Positions 26,375 to 34,555 of a stretch of DNA of 64,000 bases are shown here, piece by piece (the first letter of the stretch is position 1; each line of letters starts with the position of its first letter). The stretch is from DATGPD01 sp041398565. Its GTDB lineage: Bacteria; Planctomycetota; UBA1135; UBA2386. A model generated the notes under the pieces. The model was not told where the DNA came from and made no database searches. It was given only the letters and a program-made list of their open reading frames with translations. The stretch covers positions 930,001 through 994,000 of the forward strand of contig JAWKUN010000003.1 in NCBI GenBank assembly GCA_041398565.1, in the 5' to 3' direction. A program made the position numbers and the translations under genes.

Positions 26375-29300
26375 CTACTGCGCCCGCCGCACCCAGTCCT
26401 CGGCGACTCGGCGCAGGTCGACCGCCGAGCCTTCGCCCTGGGCGAAGTAACTCTGCTCGATGCTGCGGATCGTCTCGTGCAGCTCGCGCTGGGCGTCGCT
26501 CGCGAACCCGTCGCGCCGCTCGATGGCGCGAAGGACCTCGAGCACGGCGAACGGAGTCGCCGGATCCGGCACCTGGAACGGACCGACCACGGTCGCCTGC
26601 GGCCGGCGGCGGCGCGTCATCCACACGGCCGCGAAGGCCGCGACCAGCAGCGTCCCGGCGAGGGACCAACCCCAAGGGAAACGCCGCTGGCCGTAGTGGG
26701 CGTCGAGGTTCACCGCGGGAGTCGCGCTCACCAGGTCGGCGTCGGCGTACCGCTGGTAGTTCATCTCGGTGTCGGCGGCACGCGCGGTGGCGAAGCGGAA
26801 GGAGGTCGGCTCCTCGCCCGGCTTGGCGCGCAGGGTGAGCACGAACGTGCGCTCGCAGACGAGGCTCACCTGGTCGTCGGCGAACTTGCTCACCGACACC
26901 CCGGGATCGTCGCGCTTGACGACGTCGAAGCCCGCCGGGTCGAAGGCCAGGATGCTGTCGAAGTCGGGGACCAGACCGTGGCCGGTCGCCTTCACTTCGA
27001 GCGTGAGCTTGCCCTGGTCGGCCTGGCGCTCGTCGAGGACCTGCGTCACCGACAGAGCCGTGCACGGCCGCGGCTCGGGGCTGGCGGTGGCCGCGTCGAG
27101 CGGCACGGCCGGCGACTCGATCGGGAGCACCGCGTAGCCGGACGTGTCCAGGAAGTCGAGATCGATCCTCAGGGGCGGCAGCGTGTCGACCTGTGGACCG
27201 CGCGCCTCGAGCAGCAGGTAGGCGTACGGGGTCACTCGCCAGCCGTACTGGTCACCGGCCTTCGAGCGCACCGCCTCGTCGTTGAAGGTCACCGACAACA
27301 CGTCGAAGTGCTCGCGCAGAGCCTGGGACGCGGCCTCCTGGAACTTGTCGCGGTAGTCTTCGAGCGGCCGGCCGTAGTTGTAGGCGAAGCGCTGGTTGTT
27401 CTGGTTCTGCAGATACTTGCCGAAGCCGCCGCTCTCGCGCTCGATCTCGCTGGTGTGCACCAGGTCGACACGCACGCCGAAGGGCTGGTCGTGCCCGACG
27501 CGGTCGTCGCCGTCGATGCGTGCCACCAGCTTCACCTCGGTCACCAGGTCGCGGTAGTACTCGAAGACTCGCCGCGCCTCGAAGGCCTGCTTGTGGTCGC
27601 CGACGATGTCGAAGCCGGCGCGCAGGTAGCGGAACTTCACGGTCGGCTTCACCGCCGACAGCCTCGTGAACAGCGAATTGGCGAACAGCCCCATGTGCCG
27701 CTCGGCCAGCTCGCCCGGCAGCGACTGGATGGCCGCGCGGAGCTTGGCCGGTTCGCCCGGCATGAGCGCGTTCTCGTCGCTGAGCGCGCGCAGGTCGCTG
27801 GCGCCGAGCGCGGCGTAGAACCAGGTCTCGTACGCCTGCGCGCTCTGCTCGTTCTCGGCCAGGTCGCCGGCCACGGCGGCGTAGCGCTCGGCGGCGTGCG
27901 CGAATGCGGCGAGCGCTTCGACGCGCTTGGGCGCGAAGTCGGCGCTCTTGTCCACCTCGTGACGGAAGTTGTTCTCGTCGTGCGCGAGCGCGGCCTGCAC
28001 CAGCAGCAGCGCCCAGTGCTCTGGATGCCGGGCCAGCGCGTGCGCCACCACCGCGCCAGCGGTCCGGTAGCCCTCCAGCACCTCGCGGTCGATGTCCTTC
28101 TGGTTGCGCTTGGTCTTGGCGTTCTCCTGCACGTCGGCGCGACGCCACACCCCGCCGAGGTTGGCGCGCATCTGCTCCAGCAAGCCGGCGAGCGTCTTGG
28201 GCTGCAGCGCCTCCATGCTGCCGAAGACCCTCTCGATGGTCTCGAGCCGGTACACCTCCGCCGTGCTGTGCGCCTTGGTGAAGGCCTCGACCAGCAGGTC
28301 TTCGTCGAGCTCCTCGACGGGCAGGGCCCGCAGGCGAGCCACCCACTGTGCCAGCTCCTGCAGGTTGCGTTCCTGCTTGCTGCGCGTCAGGGGGATGGCC
28401 TCGCGGCGCTCCTCGAAGCCGTACATGTACACGTAGCGGCTGGTGCGGCTGCGCGCCGCGTTGGGGTCGTGCGTGCGAATCCACGTGCGCAGGAACTCGT
28501 GGGCCAGCTCCTTGCCGCGCTCGGGATGCGTGCGCGCCAGGGTCTCGAGGTGCGGGAAGGCATGGTCTTCCTCGTCGACCTTGAGGTACAGGCGCGCCAG
28601 GGTGGCATCGAGATCGGGCCGCACCGACGGCTCGATGTTGTCGAGCCACGCTCCGGTGGGACGCGCTTCGAGGAGGTCGCCCGCGGCCACCGGCTGCACC
28701 TGCGCGTTGGTGGTGCGCCCGGCGTCTTCGTAGTAGATGTTGCCGTACACATCGCGCTGCAGCACTGGCCCACGCGAGTTCGAGGTCGACGCACGGCAGC
28801 ACCAGGAGGCCTCTTCGATCCAGTTGCGAGCCAGCAGGCTCAGCGCCTCGCGCCAGCTCCCGGCGCGTTCGGGGGCCGCGCGCAGCAGCGCGTCGACCGC
28901 CGTCTTCTGCAGCTCGAGGCCCTGTTGGCGGTAGGCGATGTCGCGGCCGTGGGTCTGGAAGCCCTGTGCGGCGGCGGCGCCGATGGTGGCGAGGATCTCC
29001 TTGCCGCGGTCAGGTCGGCTGCCGAAGCTCTCGGCCAACCACGCCTGACCGAGTTCGGCTTGGATCTTGGGCGCGAGGTCGACGGCACGTCGCAACGCCT
29101 CGGCCTTCTCGGCATCGGAGATGGTGCCGGCGGCGAGCGCCGCCTGCGTGACCTGCCAGGCGCGCCCGAGGTGCTCGGTCTTCTTGTCCTTGGCGTAGAG
29201 CGCCATCGCGAACCGGGCCAGCAGATTGAAGGCCTCGCGATCGTCGTTCCTGCTGGCCTCGTCGAGGGTGGGCAGGAACGGCTCGAGGTCGGCGTCGCGA

Positions 29301-30241
29301 CCGAGCCCCGACAGCAGCAGGGCCGCGTGCCGCGGCGACAGCACGCGTTCCGGCTCGGGCCGGGCGACCTGTTGGCGCAGCAGCGCCAGCAGGTCCTCGA
29401 TGGTGCCGCCCTGGTCGAGGGCGCGGCGGAAGAGCGGCACCAGCAGCGGCACCTGTTTCTTGTCCAGGTCGCCAGGACAGGCGGCGGCGAGGCCGAGCAC
29501 GTCGTCGAAGACGAAGGCGTTGTTCTCGCGCAGGTCGGGCGGCACGCGGTCGTCGGGCTGCCGCAGGAAGGCGGGGTTGGCGAGGTTGCGCAGCAGGTGT
29601 TCGTAGGCCGGGTTCTGCTCGGCCTTGGGCAGCGCGGCCAGGAAGGCGCCCACCCGATCCCAACGGCCGAGCGTGACGTCGCGCTGGAACACCTCCAGCT
29701 CGCGCGCGAGCTTGCGCGCTGCCAGCGCCTTCTCCTTGGCGTCGGCAGCGGCCTTGGCGGTGGTCTCGGCCGACGCGGCGCCGGCATCGGCGCGGTCGGC
29801 GGCCGGCGCATCGCCCTCGGTCCGGTCGATCGGCGGGGGCGCGCCCTCCACGGCCGGGATGTCGCCCGCGGCAGGCGCCTCGGCGGGCGGGGTCGGCTCC
29901 GGCGCGGCGGCGCCGCTCTTGGCCTTGTCGGCGTCTTCTTGCTCGATCGACTTCGGCTCCGGCGCTGCCCACGCGCGCAGGATCACCGACGGCCGGCGGT
30001 CGAACTTGAGCGCGCGCAGGCGGGCAAGCTTGCCGGCGCCGTTTGCCGTCGCGTCTTCGTCGGGCGTGGCCTGGGCGATCGCGGTCTGTGGCGAGGTGGC
30101 GTCCGGGGCCGGACGCGTCGCGGCGGAGCTGGCCCGCAGGCCCGGCAGCAGGATGGGGCGGACCGGCGTCTGGGCCGGCACGCGGTCGAGCAGGACGAAG
30201 AGGAGCGGGATCGTCGACCAGGCGAGGCGGCGCGGGCGCAT
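26375..30241 (-). CDS. 1288-residue exported, C-terminally membrane-anchored protein of unknown function
   Basis: This very long protein starts with a signal peptide (MRPRRLAWSTIPLLFVLLDR) and then a Pro/Ala-rich linker. Most of the chain is helical with TPR-like character (for example WALLLVQAALAHDENNFRH). A beta-rich region comes near residues 980-1190. One transmembrane helix (WGWSLAGTLLVAAFAAVWM) is followed by a basic RRRR and a cytoplasmic tail of about 75 residues. No catalytic motif was recognised. The Ala/Glu-rich linker in the first 200 residues is low complexity. A scaffold or sensor role in the periplasm is possible. The start at 30241 is the ATG that begins the signal peptide; a TAACGT hexamer lies 8 bases upstream. 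Confidence 0.7.
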   Translation of the reverse strand: MRPRRLAWSTIPLLFVLLDRVPAQTPVRPILLPGLRASSAATRPAPDATSPQTAIAQATPDEDATANGAGKLARLRALKFDRRPSVILRAWAAPEPKSIEQEDADKAKSGAAAPEPTPPAEAPAAGDIPAVEGAPPPIDRTEGDAPAADRADAGAASAETTAKAAADAKEKALAARKLARELEVFQRDVTLGRWDRVGAFLAALPKAEQNPAYEHLLRNLANPAFLRQPDDRVPPDLRENNAFVFDDVLGLAAACPGDLDKKQVPLLVPLFRRALDQGGTIEDLLALLRQQVARPEPERVLSPRHAALLLSGLGRDADLEPFLPTLDEASRNDDREAFNLLARFAMALYAKDKKTEHLGRAWQVTQAALAAGTISDAEKAEALRRAVDLAPKIQAELGQAWLAESFGSRPDRGKEILATIGAAAAQGFQTHGRDIAYRQQGLELQKTAVDALLRAAPERAGSWREALSLLARNWIEEASWCCRASTSNSRGPVLQRDVYGNIYYEDAGRTTNAQVQPVAAGDLLEARPTGAWLDNIEPSVRPDLDATLARLYLKVDEEDHAFPHLETLARTHPERGKELAHEFLRTWIRTHDPNAARSRTSRYVYMYGFEERREAIPLTRSKQERNLQELAQWVARLRALPVEELDEDLLVEAFTKAHSTAEVYRLETIERVFGSMEALQPKTLAGLLEQMRANLGGVWRRADVQENAKTKRNQKDIDREVLEGYRTAGAVVAHALARHPEHWALLLVQAALAHDENNFRHEVDKSADFAPKRVEALAAFAHAAERYAAVAGDLAENEQSAQAYETWFYAALGASDLRALSDENALMPGEPAKLRAAIQSLPGELAERHMGLFANSLFTRLSAVKPTVKFRYLRAGFDIVGDHKQAFEARRVFEYYRDLVTEVKLVARIDGDDRVGHDQPFGVRVDLVHTSEIERESGGFGKYLQNQNNQRFAYNYGRPLEDYRDKFQEAASQALREHFDVLSVTFNDEAVRSKAGDQYGWRVTPYAYLLLEARGPQVDTLPPLRIDLDFLDTSGYAVLPIESPAVPLDAATASPEPRPCTALSVTQVLDERQADQGKLTLEVKATGHGLVPDFDSILAFDPAGFDVVKRDDPGVSVSKFADDQVSLVCERTFVLTLRAKPGEEPTSFRFATARAADTEMNYQRYADADLVSATPAVNLDAHYGQRRFPWGWSLAGTLLVAAFAAVWMTRRRRPQATVVGPFQVPDPATPFAVLEVLRAIERRDGFASDAQRELHETIRSIEQSYFAQGEGSAVDLRRVAEDWVRRAQ

Positions 30242-30490
30242 CGCCCGCCACGTTAGCGCGCCTGGCCGCGGACCGGGCGGCGGATTGTCGGGCGGGCCGA
30301 GCACGGAGTGGCGCCAGCTCTCGGCCACGCGATTCTGGTAGACCCTCGGAGGTGGACCCTGCCGATGGATCTGGTTGGCCGGCGTGCGGCGCGCGGGTCG
30401 GCGGCGCGCATCCGGCAGAGTCATCTTCGGGTGGGCCACTCGTCCGGCGGGTGCCTTGACCGGCGTCCTCGGCGCTTCGAACATGGCGCG

Positions 30491-32263
30491 GTGAAGAGGC
30501 GCGACACAGCGTGGCTGGGAGTTCGGTGGGCGGGGAGCTTGGGCCTGGCCGCCGCTCTCGCCGTGGCGCAGGCGCCGGCACCACTGCGGGTGGCCGGCCT
30601 CGTGCAGCGCGACGACGGCGGCCAGGTGGAGGGCGCACGCATCACCGTGACCGGCCTCGCGCATCCCGAGCTGCCTCCGAACGTCGCCTGCGCCCTCGGC
30701 GACGGAGCGTCGGTCGCGGTCGAGGGCGCCTGCGACGCCAAGGGCGTGTTCAAGCTCGTGCTGCCGCACGCGGGTCCGTTCGCCTTGCTGGCGGTGAGCC
30801 GCGACGGCAAGTGCGCGCGGCAGGTCTTCCCGGTGATGGCGACGGACTTCGTCACGCTGACGCTCCGGCCGTGGTGCACCGTCGAGGGCGCGGTCGTCGG
30901 AGCGAGCGGCGATCCGGTCCCTGGCGCGACGGTGTACGGCACCAGCTACTCGGCGGTCGGCTCGGTGCGCGAGCGCTTCGCCTGGCACCCGGTGCTGCCC
31001 AAGACGACCGCCGACGAAAAGGGTCGCTTCGTGCTGCGGTTGCCGTCCGGCACGCCGGGCACGTGGGCGGTGGCACGCTCGCTGCAAGCGACCACGCTGA
31101 CGCATCGGTTCCGCGATCGTCCGTACCGGATCGATGGACAGTCGCTGCGCGAAGTCCTGTTGCAGGCGCCCGGGCCCACCAGCGACAACGTGCGGGTCGT
31201 GGATGCGGCCACCGGCACGCCGATCGCCAGCGCCGACGTCTTCGACCTCGGCGTGTCGTGCGGCCGCGCGCGCACGGGCCCCGACGGGAGGTGCGAGTAT
31301 CAGCTCGAGAACGGCCTTCTGTCGGACACCGTCGATGCGTGGCCGATCGTGCGCGCGCCGGGCTACGCGGTGCAGGCATGGGGGCGTGGCAAGGTCCAGT
31401 GCGCCCTCGTCCCCGGTGCCGTGGTGCGCGCCCGCATCGTGACGCCCGGTGCCGACCACTCGGGTCGGTGCCGGGTGCTGCTCGCCACCCGCGACCGCGA
31501 GACCTTGAGCTACCACTTCGCTTGGCAGACCGAGACCGACGCCGACGGGCGCCTCGAGGTACGCGAGGCACGTTCTGGCGAGCTGCTCTACGCCTTCGTC
31601 GAGGTGGAGGGGCACTTCGTCGCGGGCTTCCACGTCGTGCCGAGCAACGCTCCGCTCGACCTGGGCAACGTGGTGGTCGGATGGGGGCGCACCGTGACGG
31701 GCACGGTGTACGGGCACGACGCGACTCGGCTCGGCGGCGCGATGGTGCTGCTGCAACCTCGGCTGCGACGCGTCGACGTGTCGCCGCCTCCTGACGGAAT
31801 CGGCCCTGAGGTGCTGAGCCGCGTCACCTACACCGACCGCGCCGGTCGCTTCCGGTTCGAGGGCGTGCCGGCCACCGAGCAGTGGCTGGCCGTGGCGGCC
31901 GGCGTCGATGGCCTGCGGGTGTTGGCCCTCGACGCCAGGACGATCGACCTCGGCGACGTCGCCATGGGCGGCGGCGAGACGGCCACGTGCACGGTCACTC
32001 TGCCCGACGGGTCGGCGGCCAGGGACGCGTCGGTCCAGTTCCTCAGCTCCGCGGACGGCTCTGGCTCCCGGTTCGGTTGGATCTACTGCTTCGGTTGCAC
32101 CGACAGCTCCGGTCGCTTCGTCATCCGTGGCATGCCGGCCGGCGTCGTGGTGACCGGATGGGCGATGTGCGCGCGCGACGGCGCGGGATTCATCGCCTCC
32201 TACACGGTCGGCGCAGGGCGGACCGTGACCATTCCCCTGCATCCGCACGACGGACGCCTGTGA
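30491..32263 (+). CDS. secreted protein with carboxypeptidase-regulatory-like repeats
   Basis: This protein of about 590 residues starts at a GTG, followed by a basic segment and a signal helix (WAGSLGLAAALAVAQA). Several beta-sandwich modules of the carboxypeptidase regulatory-like type follow. They are visible as VEGAVVGASGDPVPGATVYG, then TADEKGRFVLRLPSG, VTGTVYGHDATRLGGAMV, YTDRAGRFRFEGVPA and CTDSSGRFVIRGMPA. Such domains bind or scaffold at the cell surface and have no catalytic activity themselves. The GTG is chosen because no ATG lies in frame close to the signal. It is divergent from the 1288-residue protein gene with 249 bases between them. Confidence 0.72.
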   Translation: MKRRDTAWLGVRWAGSLGLAAALAVAQAPAPLRVAGLVQRDDGGQVEGARITVTGLAHPELPPNVACALGDGASVAVEGACDAKGVFKLVLPHAGPFALLAVSRDGKCARQVFPVMATDFVTLTLRPWCTVEGAVVGASGDPVPGATVYGTSYSAVGSVRERFAWHPVLPKTTADEKGRFVLRLPSGTPGTWAVARSLQATTLTHRFRDRPYRIDGQSLREVLLQAPGPTSDNVRVVDAATGTPIASADVFDLGVSCGRARTGPDGRCEYQLENGLLSDTVDAWPIVRAPGYAVQAWGRGKVQCALVPGAVVRARIVTPGADHSGRCRVLLATRDRETLSYHFAWQTETDADGRLEVREARSGELLYAFVEVEGHFVAGFHVVPSNAPLDLGNVVVGWGRTVTGTVYGHDATRLGGAMVLLQPRLRRVDVSPPPDGIGPEVLSRVTYTDRAGRFRFEGVPATEQWLAVAAGVDGLRVLALDARTIDLGDVAMGGGETATCTVTLPDGSAARDASVQFLSSADGSGSRFGWIYCFGCTDSSGRFVIRGMPAGVVVTGWAMCARDGAGFIASYTVGAGRTVTIPLHPHDGRL

Positions 32264-32354
32264 GCGTTTCGGCGTCGACGCGCGACGAGGTGGCCGGCGT
32301 CTGCGCCGACGTGCGGGGCTTGCTGCCTGGCCGCGCGAGCTGGAGCCGCATCCG

Positions 32355-33566
32355 GTGAACTTGCTCGCGACGTCGCGCTCGCGGCGGCTGTTGTTCGCGC
32401 TCCTCTACCTGTGCGAGGGGGCGCCGATCGGCTTCTTGTGGGGGGCTCTGCCGGTGCTCCTCGCTGAGCGCGGCGTGCCCGACGCCGAGGTCACCTCGCT
32501 GCTGGCGCTGGTGGTGCTGCCGTGGTCGCTCAAGGTCTTCTTGGCACCCCTCGTCGATCTGTGGCAGCGGCCACACTTCACCTTGCGCGGTTGGATCGCG
32601 GCCGCGCAGCTGGGCATGGTCGCGACCCTCGTGCCTTTGCTCGGGGCGGACCTGCCGCCGACGTCCGTGCTCACTCCGTTCCTGATGCTGCACGCGTGCG
32701 CGGCAGCGCTGCAGGACGTCGCGATCGACAACTTGGCCATCGCGTCCACTGCCCCGGCCGAGCGTGGCCGAACCACGGCGGCGATGCAGGCCGGGCTGCT
32801 GGCCGGGCGCTTTCTGTTCGGAGCCGTGGCCCTGTGGATCTCGGCGACGCTCGGCGCGCGCGTCCTCGCCCTCGTGTTGGTGCTCCTGCTCGCCGCGGGC
32901 ATCGGCTTGGCGTTCCTGTACTCGCCGCCGCCGGTTGCGGCGGAACGCGGCGGCGTCGGCTTCGGGCGCGCACTGCGGGTGTCGCTGGGCCGCCGCTCGG
33001 TGTGGGCGGCCGTGCTGTTCGCCGCGGTCGGCGGGACGGCCTACGAAGCGACGGCCGGCGTCGCGCGCGTGTACCTGTCCGGTCGTGGGTTCGGCGCCGG
33101 CGAGATCGCCACCCGCTTCGGCGTTCCGACCCTGTTCCTGATGGCCGCGGGTGCTTGGGTGGGCGGGGTTCTCGCCGACCGTCGCGGTCGCGTCCGCGCC
33201 ACCGTCTGGGCCGGTCTGGCGGTGGCGGCGACGGTCGGCGCCGTTGCCGCTGCCGCGCGTGTCGAGTCGAGCACGCCGGTGCTGGTGGCGCTCCTGGTGC
33301 TGCACGCCGCCATCGGCATGTTCACGGCGGGCTCCTACGCGCTGTTCATGGACCTCACCGACCCGCGCCTGGCGGCGACGCAGTTCAGCGCCTTCATGGC
33401 CGCGACCAACGTGTGCGAGTCGTGGTCGGTGGCCCTGTGCGGCCAATGGGCCGCCGACTCGGGCTATCCCGCGACTTTCGCCCGCTTCGCCCTGCTGGGC
33501 CTGCTGGGGCTGCTGCCGCTCTGGTGGCTGCGGCGCCTGCGCGTCGATCGAGGTCGGGACTCCTGA
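32355..33566 (+). CDS. AmpG-like MFS permease
   Basis: This 403-residue inner-membrane transporter has about twelve helices. The opening LLYLCEGAPIGFLWGALPVLL followed by LPWSLKVFLAPLVD matches the AmpG/acetyl-CoA-transporter branch of the MFS, whose bacterial members import anhydromuropeptides from peptidoglycan turnover. No other cell-wall recycling gene is nearby, so the substrate is open. It starts at a GTG, with no Shine-Dalgarno sequence. Its end converges with the small TPR-like gene. A 7-bp-stem hairpin at 33679-33696 in the gap could act as a terminator. Confidence 0.75.
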   Translation: MNLLATSRSRRLLFALLYLCEGAPIGFLWGALPVLLAERGVPDAEVTSLLALVVLPWSLKVFLAPLVDLWQRPHFTLRGWIAAAQLGMVATLVPLLGADLPPTSVLTPFLMLHACAAALQDVAIDNLAIASTAPAERGRTTAAMQAGLLAGRFLFGAVALWISATLGARVLALVLVLLLAAGIGLAFLYSPPPVAAERGGVGFGRALRVSLGRRSVWAAVLFAAVGGTAYEATAGVARVYLSGRGFGAGEIATRFGVPTLFLMAAGAWVGGVLADRRGRVRATVWAGLAVAATVGAVAAAARVESSTPVLVALLVLHAAIGMFTAGSYALFMDLTDPRLAATQFSAFMAATNVCESWSVALCGQWAADSGYPATFARFALLGLLGLLPLWWLRRLRVDRGRDS

Positions 33567-33710
33567 CGGAGTGCCTGCGACCGGCCGACCGTGCCGCTAC
33601 GACCCGGCGCCGTCCGGTGGCGGGCCGGAGCTGCCGCCGCGCGCGTCACCCTTGTTCTTGGCCTTGTTCATGGTGGGTCGGCCGCGACCGCGGCCGGATC
33701 CGCAACCCTG

Positions 33711-34304
33711 TCACTGGCTGGGGAGGGGTAGACCCTGAAGGTCTTTCAGCTCCATGCGCGCCAAGCGGATCGACGACTCGAGGTCTTCGCGATGGCGCTT
33801 TCCGGCAGCCTCGTCCTTGCTCCGCTCGGCTTGCTCGGCCAGCAGGCGGTAGGTCTGCCGCGCCGCCTCGATCTCCGGCTCCCACTTGTCTCGCGGCTGA
33901 CCCTCGAGACGCATGAGCCATGTCATGTAGTACTGCGCGTTCGCCTGCGTGCTGCGCGCTTCGGCCAGCAGCGCCGCGTCTGCACGCGGGTCGGCTGCCA
34001 GCTCTTCGACGAGGGCGGTCAGCTCGTCGTGCGCGGTCGGGAGCTGCTTGGCCAGCATGCGCGCCTTGTTCAGCTCGAGGCGTGCGCGTCGGGTCTCTGC
34101 CTCCATCGACTTGGGCATCACCTTCAGCGCGGCCTCGTACTCGGCGACGCTGTCGGCCCAGTCTTCGGCGACGGCGGCGGCGTGCGCGCGACGCAGGGCC
34201 GCGTCGGCCTCGTCCATGCGCAGCCGGTCCTGGCCCGGGCCTTCGTGATACGCCCATCCGGCGATGGGCAAGACCAACCATCCGCTCAGCAAGAGTCTGC
34301 GCAT
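33711..34304 (-). CDS. small exported helical (TPR-like) protein
   Basis: This 197-residue protein begins with a short hydrophobic segment (MRRLLLSGWLVLPIAGWAY), probably a signal peptide or anchor. The rest is helical and rich in Ala, Glu and Arg. One segment, AVAEDWADSVAEYEAALKVM, resembles a TPR and the C-terminal half is coiled-coil-like. I do not recognise a family. A GGAG about 6 bases before the ATG could serve as ribosome-binding site. It is divergent from the sigma-fusion gene, with about 250 bases between the two starts. Confidence 0.65.
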   Translation of the reverse strand: MRRLLLSGWLVLPIAGWAYHEGPGQDRLRMDEADAALRRAHAAAVAEDWADSVAEYEAALKVMPKSMEAETRRARLELNKARMLAKQLPTAHDELTALVEELAADPRADAALLAEARSTQANAQYYMTWLMRLEGQPRDKWEPEIEAARQTYRLLAEQAERSKDEAAGKRHREDLESSIRLARMELKDLQGLPLPSQ

Positions 34305-34555
34305 GGGAACTCCGTGGGGCCGCGACGTGGGCGAAACGACCTGGGGAGCTTATCGGGTTTCCGCGGCTCCGGTCCGCACATCCGGGATTCCCAGCGCGGC
34401 CAGCGCCGCGGACCGGCCGTCCGGGCGGGGATTCGGGCCCGATCCGGCCTCGACCGGGATCGCGTCCCTGCCAGCGATCCCCCTTCCGCATCCACGTGGT
34501 TTCCGCATCCGCGGATGCCACCGATTCGATGCTCACTGCATCCATGGTGGTGAAC

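Noticed and set aside
26477..30256. 1259-codon frame antisense to the large membrane protein
   Set aside because: It is a high-GC shadow frame without domain motifs; the minus strand shows a signal peptide and a transmembrane helix.
33597..33671. 24-codon minus-strand frame beginning MNKAKNKGDARGG
   Set aside because: Too short to support, no ribosome-binding site and no homologue known to me; the hairpin next to it suits a terminator better.
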